Notes under the pieces: generated by a model
Databases searched by the model: none
The model's input: the letters and a program-made list of their open reading frames with translations, nothing else
Told to the model about the DNA's origin: nothing
Position numbers and translations under genes: made by a program
Source of the DNA: Shewanella sp. 1CM18E
GTDB lineage: Bacteria > Pseudomonadota > Gammaproteobacteria > Enterobacterales > Shewanellaceae
Direction of reading: 5' to 3'
NCBI RefSeq assembly: GCF_023161665.1
Contig: NZ_JALNTW010000003.1
Span: 357,575 to 421,574 of the forward strand
DNA: 64,000 bases
Shown here: positions 52,111 through 63,068 of the stretch, in pieces
Position numbering within the stretch: the first letter of the stretch is position 1
Layout: every line of letters begins with the position of its first letter

Positions 52111-53973
52111 ATGCTAATACGTTACAAATTATTGTTAAGTGCTGGCGTATCAATTGCCGCACTAGCCGCCATGTTCGGCCTTCAAGTTTACTTTAGCCAA
52201 GTGCAAACCGATCTCGCCAATACATCATTGCGTATTGCAACGCTCAATAATGAGATGTTAAGTCTGCGCAAAGACGAAAAAGATTTTTTGTCGAGGAACG
52301 ATGTTAAGTACATAGGCCAACACCAAGATAACCAACAGCAAGTGAAAGCTATCGTCGCCCAATTAGAAGCTGATTTTGATAAGTACGATATTCCCACCAC
52401 TAGCCTAAATCAGTTTAATCAAGCCGTAATGAGTTACAGCGATACCTTCAAGCGTGTCACCAACCTTAATCAGCAGATAGGTTTAACGCCTAAAACCGGT
52501 TTATATGGCACTTTGCGCAGGGCGGTGCATCAAGTTGAAGAAGTGGTGGGGCGATATAATGAGCCGAGTTTGATGGTGCAAATGCTGCAGTTAAGACGTG
52601 CAGAGAAGGATTTTATGCTTAGGCGTAATCAAAGCTACGTTGTTAAGTTTGATGTCAATTTGGCTAAATTTAGCAGCATGTTAGCAAGCTCGCAGCTTTC
52701 ACCAGAGGTGAAGCAACAAGTGACTAAGTTGATAGGCCAATATGATACTGACTTTAAAGCGCTCGTCGATAAAGAGCAGCAAATGGGGTTAAGTATTTCT
52801 GAAGGTGAACTTGGTCAATTACGTAAAGCTGTCGCCACAACTGAGCAAGCTCTGCAGCAGCTTGAGTCATTAGCGTTAAACGCAATTACAGAAAAGCAAA
52901 ATTCGGCATTTATTGTTGGTTTGTCTATCGCGGTGTTGATTGCGCTGCTGCTGGCATTTGCCACGCTAACCATTATTCGTAGCATTATAGAGCCGGTTAA
53001 GCGGATCACAGAGGTAATCACTCATATTGAGATCAATAAAGATCTGGCGATGCGCTGTGATGACTCAAGTAATGATGAGCTTGGGCAAATCGCAACTCAC
53101 TTTAATAGTATGGTTGAGAGTTTCCAGCAGCTTATTCATCAAGTAACCCAATCGGTTGAGACCATGAACCAATCTTGCCAAGAGCTATCTACTAACGTGG
53201 CTAGGGCATCGCGAGGCGCAGAGAATCAGCTCAATGAAACTGATATGGTGGCAACGGCGATTACCGAAATGGGCGCGACCATTGATGAAATTGCTAAAAA
53301 TACTGAGTTGGCGGCCAACAAAGCGAGTATGACCCATGATAACGCGCAAACAGGGCAAACTGGCGTTGAGCAAACGATTGAAAGAATTGAGCACTTAGCG
53401 CGACAAATTAATGAGTCTGCCGCAGTGGTTAGCGAGTTAGAAAAAGACAGTGAAACCATTGGCAGTGTGCTTGATGTTATTCGCGGTATCGCCGAGCAAA
53501 CTAACTTACTTGCGTTGAATGCAGCGATTGAGGCAGCAAGGGCGGGTGAGCAAGGACGTGGCTTTGCGGTTGTAGCCGATGAGGTGCGCAGTTTAGCAAT
53601 GCGAACCCAAGAGTCTACTGAAGAAATTGCTTCAATCATTCAAACTTTGCAGTCGCGTACCCACTCGATTGTGAGCTTGATGCAAGCGAGTCGTGACCAA
53701 GGCAATGAGAGTGCTGAGCAAGCGGCGTCAGCAGGTACATTATTACAGCAGATTAATAGTGATGTGACTAATATTCTAGATATGAGCACCCAAATTGCAG
53801 CAGCAATTGAAGAGCAGAGCATGGTTGCCGCTGAAGTGAATCAAAACGTGGTGGTTATTCGTGATATCGCCCAAGAGACGGCAGACGTTGCTACGCAGAA
53901 CTCAAGTGCTACTGATGATGTACGTGAACGCGCGGAGTTTTTAAAAGATGCAGTGAGTAAGTTTAAAGTTTAA
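52111..53973 (+). CDS. Methyl-accepting chemotaxis protein
   Basis: 620 residues. Membrane segment 1 near residues 8-28, a helical bimodular-type periplasmic sensor, segment 2 near 270-290, HAMP, then the cytoplasmic methyl-accepting coiled coil with the signalling hairpin [20 protein letters not shown]...[13 protein letters not shown]. No C-terminal NWETF pentapeptide. The ligand is unknown. The repeated [14 protein letters not shown] / [14 protein letters not shown] motifs in the sensor are of the HBM type. Confidence 0.95.
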   Translation: MLIRYKLLLSAGVSIAALAAMFGLQVYFSQVQTDLANTSLRIATLNNEMLSLRKDEKDFLSRNDVKYIGQHQDNQQQVKAIVAQLEADFDKYDIPTTSLNQFNQAVMSYSDTFKRVTNLNQQIGLTPKTGLYGTLRRAVHQVEEVVGRYNEPSLMVQMLQLRRAEKDFMLRRNQSYVVKFDVNLAKFSSMLASSQLSPEVKQQVTKLIGQYDTDFKALVDKEQQMGLSISEGELGQLRKAVATTEQALQQLESLALNAITEKQNSAFIVGLSIAVLIALLLAFATLTIIRSIIEPVKRITEVITHIEINKDLAMRCDDSSNDELGQIATHFNSMVESFQQLIHQVTQSVETMNQSCQELSTNVARASRGAENQLNETDMVATAITEMGATIDEIAKNTELAANKASMTHDNAQTGQTGVEQTIERIEHLARQINESAAVVSELEKDSETIGSVLDVIRGIAEQTNLLALNAAIEAARAGEQGRGFAVVADEVRSLAMRTQESTEEIASIIQTLQSRTHSIVSLMQASRDQGNESAEQAASAGTLLQQINSDVTNILDMSTQIAAAIEEQSMVAAEVNQNVVVIRDIAQETADVATQNSSATDDVRERAEFLKDAVSKFKV

Positions 53974-53999
53974 AACTTAAATTCATTGATTTAACAAAG

Positions 54000-54024
54000 G
54001 CCTCGAGTGACTCGGGGCTTTTTT
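54000..54024 (+). terminator. Terminator of the chemotaxis gene
   Basis: GCCTCGAG / CTCGGGGC (one G-U pair), 3-nt loop, six T residues. Confidence 0.85.
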
Positions 54025-54071
54025 GTATGTGGAGTAGGTGGCTTAAATTGGTTGCGGGTAATAAATTTAAG

Positions 54072-54108
54072 GCATAAAAAAACCTCGCTAGGCGAGGTTT
54101 TTTTATGC
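54072..54108 (-). terminator. Terminator downstream of tRNA-Phe
   Basis: A 17-bp perfect stem around AACCTCGC-TAG-GCGAGGTT with long A and T runs. Located 65 bases beyond the tRNA 3' end. Confidence 0.85.
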
Positions 54109-54172
54109 AACTTAAGGTCTTAATCTGCCTTGTTGCAGGTTTAGTTGTTGCTGTAACACCTAAACTAAATAT

Positions 54173-54248
54173 TGGTGCCCGAACCCGGAATCGAACCAGG
54201 GACACGAGGATTTTCAATCCTCTGCTCTACCGACTGAGCTATTCGGGC
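54173..54248 (-). tRNA. pheT: tRNA-Phe (GAA)
   Basis: 76 nt, with the CCA end encoded (54173-54175). The acceptor stem GCCCGAA pairs with TTCGGGC; the D arm AGCTCAGTCGGTAGAGC, anticodon loop TTGAAAA with anticodon GAA, and the TTCGATT T-loop are all standard. It closely follows the E. coli tRNA-Phe sequence. Confidence 0.97.
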
Positions 54249-54258
54249 AACGGGCGCT

Positions 54259-54287
54259 ATTAAAAGGCTTTTACCGATTTGAGTCAA
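54259..54287 (-). promoter_or_regulatory. Promoter of tRNA-Phe
   Basis: TTGACT (54287-54282) and TTTAAT (54264-54259) with a 17-bp spacer, followed by a GC-rich discriminator AGCGCCC ahead of the tRNA. Confidence 0.75.
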
Positions 54288-54482
54288 CCCATTTTTACAA
54301 AAAGATGACTTTTTTTGCTTAAGCGTTGAATAAATAGTCGTTTAGAGTTAGTTATGAGCAACGGCAGTGTATCTGATCGCAGATTGTGAGTAGATAGTGT
54401 TGGTTAGCCACGCTGCTATGACTTGTGGAAAACACATCGAATTAGGGATTGTTGAGTGATCGGCCTCTGAAGGGAGAACTAA

Positions 54483-56705
54483 GTGGAGCGCCAAATACAT
54501 TTAATCTGGAAGATCCAGCGTCATCCAATTGCTTTGTTTATGGTAATTAGTTGCTTATTGATATTTTCGCTAGCGGGCTATTATCGTTTAAACCTTGATG
54601 TCGATTTTAGCGATTACTTTTCACCGTCAGATCCGCGTTTAACTGCGCTTAACAGTATGACTGATAAGTTTGAGCGCCATGATCAATTATGGATGTTGCT
54701 AGAAACTGAGCAAGATTGGCGTGATGATAGTGCTGAAGTTCAGCTGAAAGCCTTTTTAGCAATGCTTAATAGTGATCCCAATATAATTAGCATTCAGGGC
54801 TACAATCAGTTTGTTTTGGGAACAGCCAAAGCTGAGAAAATCCTCTCTTATAAAACTCATCCAAGGTTGTCATCAGTATTATCGACAGATGGCCGTGCAA
54901 TTTTGCTTCAAATTCAGTTGGATAATAGCAAGATTACTGACTTTGCAACGCAAAGCCTATGGCTCGATGAAGTGCTACAAACCATAGATACTAATAGCCA
55001 GCGTTATTGGCAGCCTTTAAATGTTCAGGTGCATTTAAATGGTACTCATGCATTAAATTGGCAATATGCCAAAGTGTTACTGCATGATCTTAGTTGGTTT
55101 GCGCCTGCATTACTGGGGATTATCTTCTTAATGGCGCTGTTGTTTATTCGCCAGAAAATGTGGATATTAGCTTTAGCGCTCAACAATCTCATAACCCTGT
55201 TGCTAACGCTTGGGCTTGCTGCTTGGATTAATCTTACTCTGGCCGCCATTAGTGCATTTGTGCCAGTGATTATTGTTACGCTTGGCTTAGCTTACGGTTC
55301 GCATTTATATTTTGGTTGGCGCACTAAACTTAGCAGCGGCGCAAGTACGAATGAGGCCCTGCAATATACGGTTAGTGTTAACCAAGCACCATTATTCTAT
55401 TCAAGTATCACCACGATCTTTAGTTTTAGCTTGTTAACTTTGAGTCCATCTCCACCGATCCAGAGCTTTGGAATATTAGTGGCTTTTGCCGTGCTGTGTA
55501 ATTATTTGCTATGTTTAACTAGCCTAATTTTCTTTGCTCAATACTCTAGTGCATCAACCACACGGTTATTGAATTTTGACAAGGTTGTGCAGCTTGCAAA
55601 ATACAATGCTCAGCGGCCTAAAGCGGTTATAGCCGGTATTGTTATCTTTAGTATGTTGGCTTTGGTGAGCGTGACTAAGCTGACGTTAAATGATGATCCA
55701 TTAAGCTACTTTAAATCCTCGAATCCTTTTACTTTATCTAGCCAAAAAATGGCGCAATATTTCTCTGGGATTAACTTACAGCATTATGTGGTCAGTACTG
55801 TTGAAGATCGGCAAATTGATAAAGCCGAGATCAGTTTCATTTATAAATTCAGCCGTTATTTAAAAAAGCAGTCAGAAGTTGTAACCGTGCAACATATCGG
55901 TGATTGGATAAAAGCTGCTGGAATAGGTCAAAATCAGTTTAGGCAAGTTTTATCGCAAAATAGCGTGCAACAGTTAGGACTGGCGAGTGAACTTGCACAA
56001 GATAAGCAATCGAGTTTAATAACCTTGTATTTGCAACCCATGACAGCCATGGAGCTACTCGCCTTCGAGCGTAAAGTCGATACATGGCTGGCAGAGCAGA
56101 GCGCCGATGTAAAGCTGAGTCCGCCATTGGGTAGTAATTTACTGTTTGCCCATTTAAGTGTAGATAATGCGAATAATATGTTGTTTTCGTTTGCAGCGGC
56201 ATTAATTGCTTTAGCTATCCTGCTGAGTATTTTAAAAGGTTCGATGATTTATGGGCTAATCGGTTTATTGCTTAACTTTTTGCCTTTACTGTGGGTGTTT
56301 GCACTTTGGCAATTAAATGGTGGCTTTATTAGCCTAGGCACAGCGGTTGTTTTGGGGATGATGCTTGGCATTATTGTTGATGACACTTTACATTTAATGC
56401 TGAAGTTACCCAATACTCATATGTCGCCCTTAAAAGCAGTTAACAGTAAGGTTGCCGCCAGTGCGGATAGCTTGTGGCTGAGTTTGCAACAGGTGCTACC
56501 CGTGATTAGCTTTACAACATTAACCATCGCCGGTGGTTTCGCTATTGGTTTAGTCTCTGATTTTACTCCGATAGGTCAGCTTAGTTTATTGTCTTGCTTA
56601 GTGGTTATCTTTGCGTGGGGCTTTGATGTGCTAATGCTGCCAGTGCTTTATTTATGGTGGATAGTCACTAAAGTGAAAGAGTCTAAAGTTAAGGTTGAAA
56701 TCTAA
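54483..56705 (+). CDS. RND/MMPL superfamily transporter
   Basis: 740 residues with about twelve membrane segments in two repeats. Each repeat starts with one helix, then a periplasmic domain, then five helices. VPVIIVTLGLAYGSHLYFGW and LGTAVVLGMMLGIIVDDTLHLML are the conserved fourth-helix regions with charged residues of the proton path (the DD of IIVDDTLH). It would move hydrophobic molecules or lipids in the inner membrane. The start is GTG 54483 with GGGAG upstream. Confidence 0.88.
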   Translation: MERQIHLIWKIQRHPIALFMVISCLLIFSLAGYYRLNLDVDFSDYFSPSDPRLTALNSMTDKFERHDQLWMLLETEQDWRDDSAEVQLKAFLAMLNSDPNIISIQGYNQFVLGTAKAEKILSYKTHPRLSSVLSTDGRAILLQIQLDNSKITDFATQSLWLDEVLQTIDTNSQRYWQPLNVQVHLNGTHALNWQYAKVLLHDLSWFAPALLGIIFLMALLFIRQKMWILALALNNLITLLLTLGLAAWINLTLAAISAFVPVIIVTLGLAYGSHLYFGWRTKLSSGASTNEALQYTVSVNQAPLFYSSITTIFSFSLLTLSPSPPIQSFGILVAFAVLCNYLLCLTSLIFFAQYSSASTTRLLNFDKVVQLAKYNAQRPKAVIAGIVIFSMLALVSVTKLTLNDDPLSYFKSSNPFTLSSQKMAQYFSGINLQHYVVSTVEDRQIDKAEISFIYKFSRYLKKQSEVVTVQHIGDWIKAAGIGQNQFRQVLSQNSVQQLGLASELAQDKQSSLITLYLQPMTAMELLAFERKVDTWLAEQSADVKLSPPLGSNLLFAHLSVDNANNMLFSFAAALIALAILLSILKGSMIYGLIGLLLNFLPLLWVFALWQLNGGFISLGTAVVLGMMLGIIVDDTLHLMLKLPNTHMSPLKAVNSKVAASADSLWLSLQQVLPVISFTTLTIAGGFAIGLVSDFTPIGQLSLLSCLVVIFAWGFDVLMLPVLYLWWIVTKVKESKVKVEI

Positions 56706-56776
56706 TTGAAGCGGAATTTGTCTGAAATCTGGCGATGAGATGGGTCAAATACAACATTAATCAAATTTTGTACAAA

Positions 56777-56806
56777 AAATAAAGGCCTCTAATGAGGCCT
56801 TTATTT
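56777..56806. terminator. Bidirectional terminator between the RND gene and bamD
   Basis: AAATAAAGGCCTC / GAGGCCTTTATTT with a 4-nt loop. Confidence 0.85.
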
Positions 56807-56833
56807 GTCGTCAAATATGCAAGTTTTATAAGA

Positions 56834-57595
56834 TTAGTTAGCGACTAATTTATTGTTTGGAAAATTAGCTTTCATTACCATGAGTGCATGATCTTTAAGC
56901 TTTTCTTGACCAAGTTCACCATAAGCAGTTGACATGATCTCTAGCGCTTTTTCTGCTGATGGAGTACCTGGATAAGTCTCTAAAACGGACTGTGCACGCA
57001 CAGCTGCAGCACTCCAAGCATTCATTTTTATGTAGTATTCAGCCACCTTGATCGAGTAAAGTGCCAATCTATTTTTTAGGTGCTGCATGCGTTTTTGTGC
57101 ATCTGCTGCATACTTACTGTTTGGATATGACTTAATTAGTCTATCAAAATCTTTAAATGCATCTTGTGCGGCTTTAGGGTCGCGGTCAGAACGATCGATA
57201 TTTAGCATATCGTGAAATAGGTATCGGTCCGACTGCATATTGACTAAGCCGCGCATGTAGTAAACATAATCAATATCTTTATGAGTTGGGTTTAAGCGAA
57301 TGAATCTATCGATATTCGCAATGCCTGATGCCGGATCGTCAAGTTTGTAATAGGCATAAATTAGGTCAAGCTGTACTTGAGTCTTGTGCGGGCCAAACGG
57401 AAAGCGTGAATCCAAGGCTTCTAGAGAACGCACAGCTTTGCTGTAATTACCTAGTTGCATTGAGGTTCTTGCTTGAGAGTAAAGCACTTCTGGTGAGCTT
57501 TTTGTCATCGCAGGGTCTTCGCCCTGTTTACTACTACAGGCCGTGGCTGCAAGCGTGATAAGGACTACAGCGACACTTTTGGCAATTTTATGCAT
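56834..57595 (-). CDS. bamD: Outer-membrane assembly lipoprotein BamD
   Basis: An essential part of the BAM complex. 253 residues, lipoprotein signal (AKSVAVVLITLAATAC|SSK), then five TPR-like units (SPEVLYSQARTSMQLGNYSK, FPFGPHKTQVQLDLIYAYYK, MRGLVNM, FDRLIKSYPNSKYAADAQKR). The start is ATG 57595. A longer open frame to 57724 runs into the promoter of the divergent rluD. Divergent arrangement with rluD matches enterobacteria. Confidence 0.95.
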   Translation of the reverse strand: MHKIAKSVAVVLITLAATACSSKQGEDPAMTKSSPEVLYSQARTSMQLGNYSKAVRSLEALDSRFPFGPHKTQVQLDLIYAYYKLDDPASGIANIDRFIRLNPTHKDIDYVYYMRGLVNMQSDRYLFHDMLNIDRSDRDPKAAQDAFKDFDRLIKSYPNSKYAADAQKRMQHLKNRLALYSIKVAEYYIKMNAWSAAAVRAQSVLETYPGTPSAEKALEIMSTAYGELGQEKLKDHALMVMKANFPNNKLVAN

Positions 57596-57717
57596 ACTTG
57601 AATTCGATTCTTTTAAAGTTATTGTTAAGAATTTTTCCATTTCACGATAAAATAGAAACAATCCGATTGTAACAGATAGTAAACATTTTTGGACCCAGAA
57701 AAGTGGGTACGGTTCAT

Positions 57718-58689
57718 ATGACACAAGAGATTAATCTAAAAAGCGAGATCACAGCAACACAAACCGGGCAAAGATTAGACCAGACATTGGCTGAATTGTT
57801 CCCGGATTACTCGCGTACACGTATTAAAGAATGGATTTTAGCGGGTTCAGTCTTTATTGATGGTGAAGTTTCTGACAAGCCTAGAATTAAAGTGCTTGAA
57901 GGTCAGGTTGTGACGATTGGCGCCACACTTGAAGAAGAAACTAAAGCTGAAGCCGAAGCGATTGATTTAGATATCATCTATGAAGATGACCACATTCTGG
58001 TGATCAACAAGCAAGCGGGTTTAGTTGTGCACCCTGGTGCGGGTAACCAAAGTGGTACCCTAATGAATGCCTTGTTGCATCATTGCCCAGGTATCGAGCT
58101 TGTGCCACGTGCAGGTATCGTGCACCGCTTAGATAAAGACACTACAGGTTTGATGGTAGTGGCCAAAACTGTTGAAGCGCAAACACATTTAGTGAGTGCT
58201 TTACAGGCTCGCGACATTACTCGTGAATACGAAGCGATTGTAACCGGTACTATTATTGCTGGTGGCACAGTTGATGAACCAATCGATCGTCACCCGACTA
58301 AACGTACTCATATGGCAGTTGTTTATAACGGTAAGCCTGCGATGACTCACTACCGTGTGGCTGAAAAGTTCAGAGCGCACACACGTTTGAGACTGCGTCT
58401 TGAATCTGGTCGTACTCACCAAATTCGTGTGCATATGGCACATATTGGTCATGTATTGGTTGGTGATCCTGTTTACGCGGGTCGTCCTCGTCCGCCAAAA
58501 GGTGCAGCACCTGACTTTTTTGAAACCTACATGGGCTTCAAGCGTCAAGCACTGCACGCGGTACGACTAGAGTTAGCACATCCATTTACTTGTGAAATCA
58601 TGAGCTGGCAAGCGCCAATTCCTGATGACATGGTCAAGCTAACTAAAGCACTGCGTAAAGACACTGAAGATAACCCAACAGTGTACTAA
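57718..58689 (+). CDS. rluD: 23S rRNA pseudouridine 1911/1915/1917 synthase
   Basis: 323 residues. N-terminal S4 domain (QRLDQTLAELFPDYSRTRIK), catalytic Asp in HRLDKDTTGLMVVAK, and the C-terminal SGRTHQIRVHMAHIGHVLVG. The start is ATG 57718. Stop and the next start overlap (TAATG), so it is coupled to pgeF. Confidence 0.95.
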   Translation: MTQEINLKSEITATQTGQRLDQTLAELFPDYSRTRIKEWILAGSVFIDGEVSDKPRIKVLEGQVVTIGATLEEETKAEAEAIDLDIIYEDDHILVINKQAGLVVHPGAGNQSGTLMNALLHHCPGIELVPRAGIVHRLDKDTTGLMVVAKTVEAQTHLVSALQARDITREYEAIVTGTIIAGGTVDEPIDRHPTKRTHMAVVYNGKPAMTHYRVAEKFRAHTRLRLRLESGRTHQIRVHMAHIGHVLVGDPVYAGRPRPPKGAAPDFFETYMGFKRQALHAVRLELAHPFTCEIMSWQAPIPDDMVKLTKALRKDTEDNPTVY

Positions 58690-59435
58690 TGAGTCATCAT
58701 ATTGAAAATCAAGCTTGGTTTATTCCCCCCGGAGTAAGCCTAGCTTTTTCGACTCGAGAAGGTGGTTGTAGTCAATCGCCTTTCGCCAGCCTTAATTTAG
58801 GGCTGCACGTTGGCGACGATCCACAAAAGGTGCTAGCCAATCGTTTGCTCATTGAGCAACAACTCTCTCTTCCTGCAAAACCAGCTTGGCTAGAGCAAAC
58901 CCATAGCATTGATGTGGTTGCAGCCGATAATAGCCAAGTGATTAATGCCGATGGCAGCTATACCCAAAGCAAAGACCAAGTTTGTGTGGTGATGACTGCT
59001 GATTGCTTACCTGTACTGTTATGCGATGAAAACGGCACTGAAGTGGCCGCTGTGCACGCCGGTTGGCGCGGTCTGTGTGATGGTATTATTGAAGTTGCAG
59101 TGGCTAAGTTTACCTACAAACCACATGAGTTAGTCGCCTATCTCGGCCCGGCTATTGGCCCTAATGCATTTGAGGTTGGTGCAGAAGTTAAAGCGCAATT
59201 TGAAGCAAAACATCCGCAAGCGAGTCAGTTTTTTAGCGCGCATCTTAATAAGCAAGGTGAGCAAAAATTTATGGCCGATATCCAAGGTCTGGCTGAGTTT
59301 AGGTTGGCTTTACTGGGTGTTAAGCGTATTTATAAAGATCAACGTTGCACCGTTGCTGATGCGGAAAACTTTTTTTCCTATCGCCGCGATGGCATTACTG
59401 GTCGTATGGCATCATTTATTTGGCTTAACCGTTAA
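58689..59435 (+). CDS. pgeF: Peptidoglycan editing factor / multicopper oxidase-like PgeF (YfiH)
   Basis: 248 residues. STREGGCSQSPFASLNLGLHVGDD and QTHSIDVV carry metal ligand His, then TADCLPVLLCDENGTEVAAVHAGWRGLCDGII with the Cys and His ligands, and SYRRDGITGRMASFIW at the end. The family is known to remove wrong amino acids from murein precursors and to act on purine nucleosides. Overlaps rluD by one base. Confidence 0.93.
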   Translation: MSHHIENQAWFIPPGVSLAFSTREGGCSQSPFASLNLGLHVGDDPQKVLANRLLIEQQLSLPAKPAWLEQTHSIDVVAADNSQVINADGSYTQSKDQVCVVMTADCLPVLLCDENGTEVAAVHAGWRGLCDGIIEVAVAKFTYKPHELVAYLGPAIGPNAFEVGAEVKAQFEAKHPQASQFFSAHLNKQGEQKFMADIQGLAEFRLALLGVKRIYKDQRCTVADAENFFSYRRDGITGRMASFIWLNR

Positions 59436-59454
59436 CTTTATTACTCATCTTCGA

Positions 59455-59482
59455 CTTGATATTGTTCAAATAGCCCCCATCT
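59455..59482 (+). promoter_or_regulatory. Candidate sigma-32 promoter of clpB
   Basis: CTTGATA (59455-59461) and CCCCATCT (59475-59482) with a 13-bp spacer, close to the heat-shock consensus CTTGAAA / CCCCATNT, placed about 180 bp before clpB. Confidence 0.6.
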
Positions 59483-59661
59483 TTTAAGTAACATCAATTT
59501 CGCTTGAACGCGGAATGACCCCTTTTCAGAGTGAATAGAAGTGCGAATGGATTGATATTGTTTCTAAAGCGATATTAGTGCTGTCCAATTCGGTTTCTCG
59601 AAGCAGATATGCAATTTCCATTGCCTTTATGTCACCTTTTTTATGAGTTATCGGAGGATTT

Positions 59662-62235
59662 ATGCGATTAGATCGTATGACCAATAAATTCCAGATTGCC
59701 ATCTCGGATGCTCAGTCATTGGCACTAGGCCGAGATCATCAATTTATTGAACCATCACATTTGATGATGGCATTACTTAATCAAGATGGCGGTTCAATTC
59801 ACCCGCTATTGACCCAAGCTGGGATCCAGGTGAGCACTTTGCGCTCGCTGTTGAGCCAAGATTTAGAGCAACGTCCACAAGTCGAAGGTACTGGCGGTGA
59901 TGTTCAATTATCACAGGCGTTAATTCGTCTACTTAATCTGTGCGACAAGTTAGCGCAAAAGCGTAAAGACAAATTTATCTCTAGTGAGCTTTTTGTGTTA
60001 GCGGCACTTGAAGGCAACGACTCACTCGCACAAGCATTAAAGCAGTCCGGTGCGACCAAAGAGTTAATGGAGTCGACTATTGACCAAGTGCGCAACGGCC
60101 AAAATGTGGATGACCCTAATGCTGAAGATCAACGTCAAGCACTTAAAAAGTTCACCGTTGATTTAACTGAGCGCGCCGAGCAGGGAAAACTAGATCCTGT
60201 TATTGGTCGTGACGATGAAATTCGCCGCACTATTCAAGTTTTACAACGTCGTAGTAAAAACAACCCTGTACTTATTGGTGAGCCGGGTGTCGGTAAAACC
60301 GCGATTGTTGAAGGTTTAGCCCAGCGCATTATTAACAATGAAGTACCTGAAGGGATTAAAAATAAGCGCGTATTGTCATTAGATATGGGCGCATTGGTTG
60401 CTGGTGCAAAGTATCGTGGTGAATTTGAAGAGCGTTTAAAAGCTGTACTGAATGAGCTTTCTCAAGAAGAGGGACAAGTGATCCTCTTTATTGATGAGTT
60501 GCATACCATGGTTGGCGCAGGTAAGTCTGACGGCGCAATGGATGCGGGTAACATGTTAAAGCCTGCGCTTGCGCGTGGTGATTTACATTGTGTAGGCGCA
60601 ACGACTTTAGATGAATATCGTCAATACATTGAAAAAGATGCTGCACTTGAGCGCCGTTTTCAAAAAGTATTGGTTGATGAGCCAAGTGTTGAAGATACCA
60701 TTGCTATTTTACGTGGCCTTAAAGAGCGCTATGAGCTGCATCATCATGTTGAAATTACCGATCCTGCGATTGTGGCGGCGGCTAGTATGTCGCACCGTTA
60801 TATTTCAGATCGTAAGTTGCCAGATAAAGCTATTGACTTAATTGATGAAGCGGCATCGAGTATCCGTATTCAAATTGACTCTAAGCCTGAGTCTCTAGAC
60901 AGACTTGAGCGCCGTGCGATTCAGTTAAAACTTGAAGAACAGGCTTTGAGTAAAGAAGCTGATGAAGCAAGCTTACGTCGTTTAGATACATTGCGCACCG
61001 AGCTTAAAGATGTCGAAGCCAAAGCGGCTGAGCTAAATGAAATTTGGCACACCGAAAAGGCGGCGCTTGCAGGTACTCAGCATATTAAAGCTGATCTTGA
61101 GCAAGCACGGATGGACTTGGAAGTTGCGCGTCGAGCGGGTGATTTAACTCGAATGTCAGAGTTGCAGTATGGACGTATTCCTGAGCTCGAAAAACAGCTA
61201 GATCTTGCTGCGCAAGCTGAAATGCAAGATATGACATTGCTGCGTAATAAAGTCACCGACGTTGAAATTGCTGAAGTCTTATCAAAAGCTACTGGTATTC
61301 CAGTATCTAAGATGCTCGAAGGTGAGCGAGATAAGCTGCTAAAAATGGAAGATGCTTTGCATGAGCGAGTTATCGGCCAAAACGAAGCGGTAAATTCAGT
61401 ATCAAATGCAATTCGTCGTAGCCGTGCAGGTCTTGCGGATCCAAATCGTCCAATTGGTTCGTTCCTATTTTTAGGGCCAACCGGTGTGGGTAAAACCGAG
61501 CTGTGTAAATCGCTTGCTAAGTTCCTATTCGATACAGAGTCGGCACTGGTGCGTATCGATATGTCAGAGTTTATGGAGAAGCATGCTGTATCGCGCCTTG
61601 TTGGTGCACCTCCGGGGTATGTCGGTTATGAAGAGGGCGGTTACTTAACTGAAGCAGTCAGACGTAAACCTTATTCGGTGATTTTGCTCGATGAAGTCGA
61701 AAAGGCGCATCCAGATGTGTTTAATATCTTATTACAGGTATTAGATGATGGACGCTTGACTGATGGTCAAGGGCGTACGGTCGATTTTAGAAACACCGTT
61801 GTGATTATGACTTCGAACTTAGGTTCAGATCTGATCCAAATGGGCTTTGGTACTCAAAGTTATGACGAGATGAAGTCTGATGTGATGCAGGTAGTGACTC
61901 AAAACTTTAGACCAGAGTTTTTAAACCGTGTCGATGAAGCTGTGGTATTCCATCCATTAGATGAGAGTAACATTGCTCATATTGCCGGTATTCAAATCGA
62001 AGGCTTGCAAAAGCGCCTTGCTGATAAAGATTACGGTTTAGAGATCTCAGAAGAAGCCTTGGCATTGATAGCTAGAGCAGGATTTGACCCTATATATGGT
62101 GCAAGACCATTGAAGAGGGCATTGCAGCAAGAGGTTGAAAATCCACTTGCTCAGCAGATCTTAAGTGGGCAATTATTACCAGGTAAGCCGATTAAAATAG
62201 CGGTTGAAGACGATATGTTGGTGTTTAGCCAATAA
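59662..62235 (+). CDS. clpB: ATP-dependent disaggregase ClpB
   Basis: 857 residues, the usual size. N domain ([21 protein letters not shown]), first AAA module with Walker [18 protein letters not shown] and Walker [11 protein letters not shown], the coiled-coil middle domain (about 410-520), second AAA module with [15 protein letters not shown] and [14 protein letters not shown], and the small C-terminal domain ending [20 protein letters not shown]. With DnaK it rescues aggregated proteins after heat. Alternative internal start for the shorter form not examined. Followed by a strong terminator and then by an rRNA promoter. Confidence 0.97.
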   Translation: MRLDRMTNKFQIAISDAQSLALGRDHQFIEPSHLMMALLNQDGGSIHPLLTQAGIQVSTLRSLLSQDLEQRPQVEGTGGDVQLSQALIRLLNLCDKLAQKRKDKFISSELFVLAALEGNDSLAQALKQSGATKELMESTIDQVRNGQNVDDPNAEDQRQALKKFTVDLTERAEQGKLDPVIGRDDEIRRTIQVLQRRSKNNPVLIGEPGVGKTAIVEGLAQRIINNEVPEGIKNKRVLSLDMGALVAGAKYRGEFEERLKAVLNELSQEEGQVILFIDELHTMVGAGKSDGAMDAGNMLKPALARGDLHCVGATTLDEYRQYIEKDAALERRFQKVLVDEPSVEDTIAILRGLKERYELHHHVEITDPAIVAAASMSHRYISDRKLPDKAIDLIDEAASSIRIQIDSKPESLDRLERRAIQLKLEEQALSKEADEASLRRLDTLRTELKDVEAKAAELNEIWHTEKAALAGTQHIKADLEQARMDLEVARRAGDLTRMSELQYGRIPELEKQLDLAAQAEMQDMTLLRNKVTDVEIAEVLSKATGIPVSKMLEGERDKLLKMEDALHERVIGQNEAVNSVSNAIRRSRAGLADPNRPIGSFLFLGPTGVGKTELCKSLAKFLFDTESALVRIDMSEFMEKHAVSRLVGAPPGYVGYEEGGYLTEAVRRKPYSVILLDEVEKAHPDVFNILLQVLDDGRLTDGQGRTVDFRNTVVIMTSNLGSDLIQMGFGTQSYDEMKSDVMQVVTQNFRPEFLNRVDEAVVFHPLDESNIAHIAGIQIEGLQKRLADKDYGLEISEEALALIARAGFDPIYGARPLKRALQQEVENPLAQQILSGQLLPGKPIKIAVEDDMLVFSQ

Positions 62236-62280
62236 AACGTATTCTTTAGTGTGGGTTAATCCCTTATAATAAGCGCTCTA

Positions 62281-62310
62281 AATGGCCTCAATTCTATGAG
62301 GCCATTTTTT
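62281..62310 (+). terminator. Terminator of clpB
   Basis: AATGGCCTCA / TGAGGCCATT with a 6-nt loop and a T-run. Confidence 0.9.
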
Positions 62311-62580
62311 ATGCCTTAAGCAATGATTTAAAAGATGATTCGAGATTTGTAAGAATTATTTATAAAAGGTTTAAAGTTGCGCTGTGTGATGTATATTTGA
62401 ACGATAGCGTTTTGCTTATTACGACATTTATTATTTAGCTCTGTAAAAGAATTGGTGTTATCGAGCTGATAAACAATACTTAAAGTGATTAGCTTATGCC
62501 TGCGTGCTACAGCAATATGCACTTTAAACCCATAATTCATTTTTATATTTTATTTTGATATAGACACGGAGTAGAACTTC
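62311..62580. other. Gene-free region
   Basis: AT-rich. A 70-codon leftward frame (62328-62540) has no RBS and unusual composition. I see nothing else beyond the RBS region of the next gene. Confidence 0.55.
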
Positions 62581-62904
62581 ATGAAAAAACAATTAGCCGT
62601 AATTGCATTGGCTTCATTCGCTGTGGTTGGCTGTTCAAGTTCTAACTATGAGAAAGAACAAACTTCAGCACCTTATATCGGTGAAGGTAATATGGAATAC
62701 GAGAGCCTTTATCATTATGGTTACTACCGTGGCTGTAAAAACGCATATGTTATGAAGCGTGAACAAACTGAGCTTTATGACTCAGTAAAAAAGGATACGG
62801 CATTGGATGGTTTAAGCCGTTTTGATTCAGGTTGGGACGCTGGCCAAAAAGCTTGTGAAGATGGTGTGCCACGTTCTATGTACAATCTACAAGCGGGCAA
62901 ATAA
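62581..62904 (+). CDS. Small lipoprotein of unknown function
   Basis: 107 residues. Lipoprotein signal (MKKQLAVIALASFAVVGC|SSS, lipobox VVGC), then a tyrosine-rich part (YESLYHYGYYRGCKNAYVM) with two further cysteines (GCKNA and KACEDG). No family recognised. Acts at the envelope by virtue of the lipid anchor. Confidence 0.75.
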   Translation: MKKQLAVIALASFAVVGCSSSNYEKEQTSAPYIGEGNMEYESLYHYGYYRGCKNAYVMKREQTELYDSVKKDTALDGLSRFDSGWDAGQKACEDGVPRSMYNLQAGK

Positions 62905-63068
62905 TCTCTTAACTTGATATTGCTTATACATACAGGCTCTAACAGAGTCTGTATGTCATTTCTGATTTAACCCGTATTGCACTCTCAGCATATTGTACAT
63001 TCCAGAAATTAATCTTTTTACCTCTTTAATAGATCAAACAGAGCTGTAATTAGACTCAACGTGCATTA

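Noticed and set aside
59510..59560. Second heat-shock promoter (CTTGAAC then CCCCTTTT) before clpB
   Set aside because: The spacer is only about 9 bases, too short for sigma-32.
62328..62540. 70-codon leftward frame
   Set aside because: No RBS, Asn/Lys/Ile-rich translation typical of AT-rich noncoding DNA.
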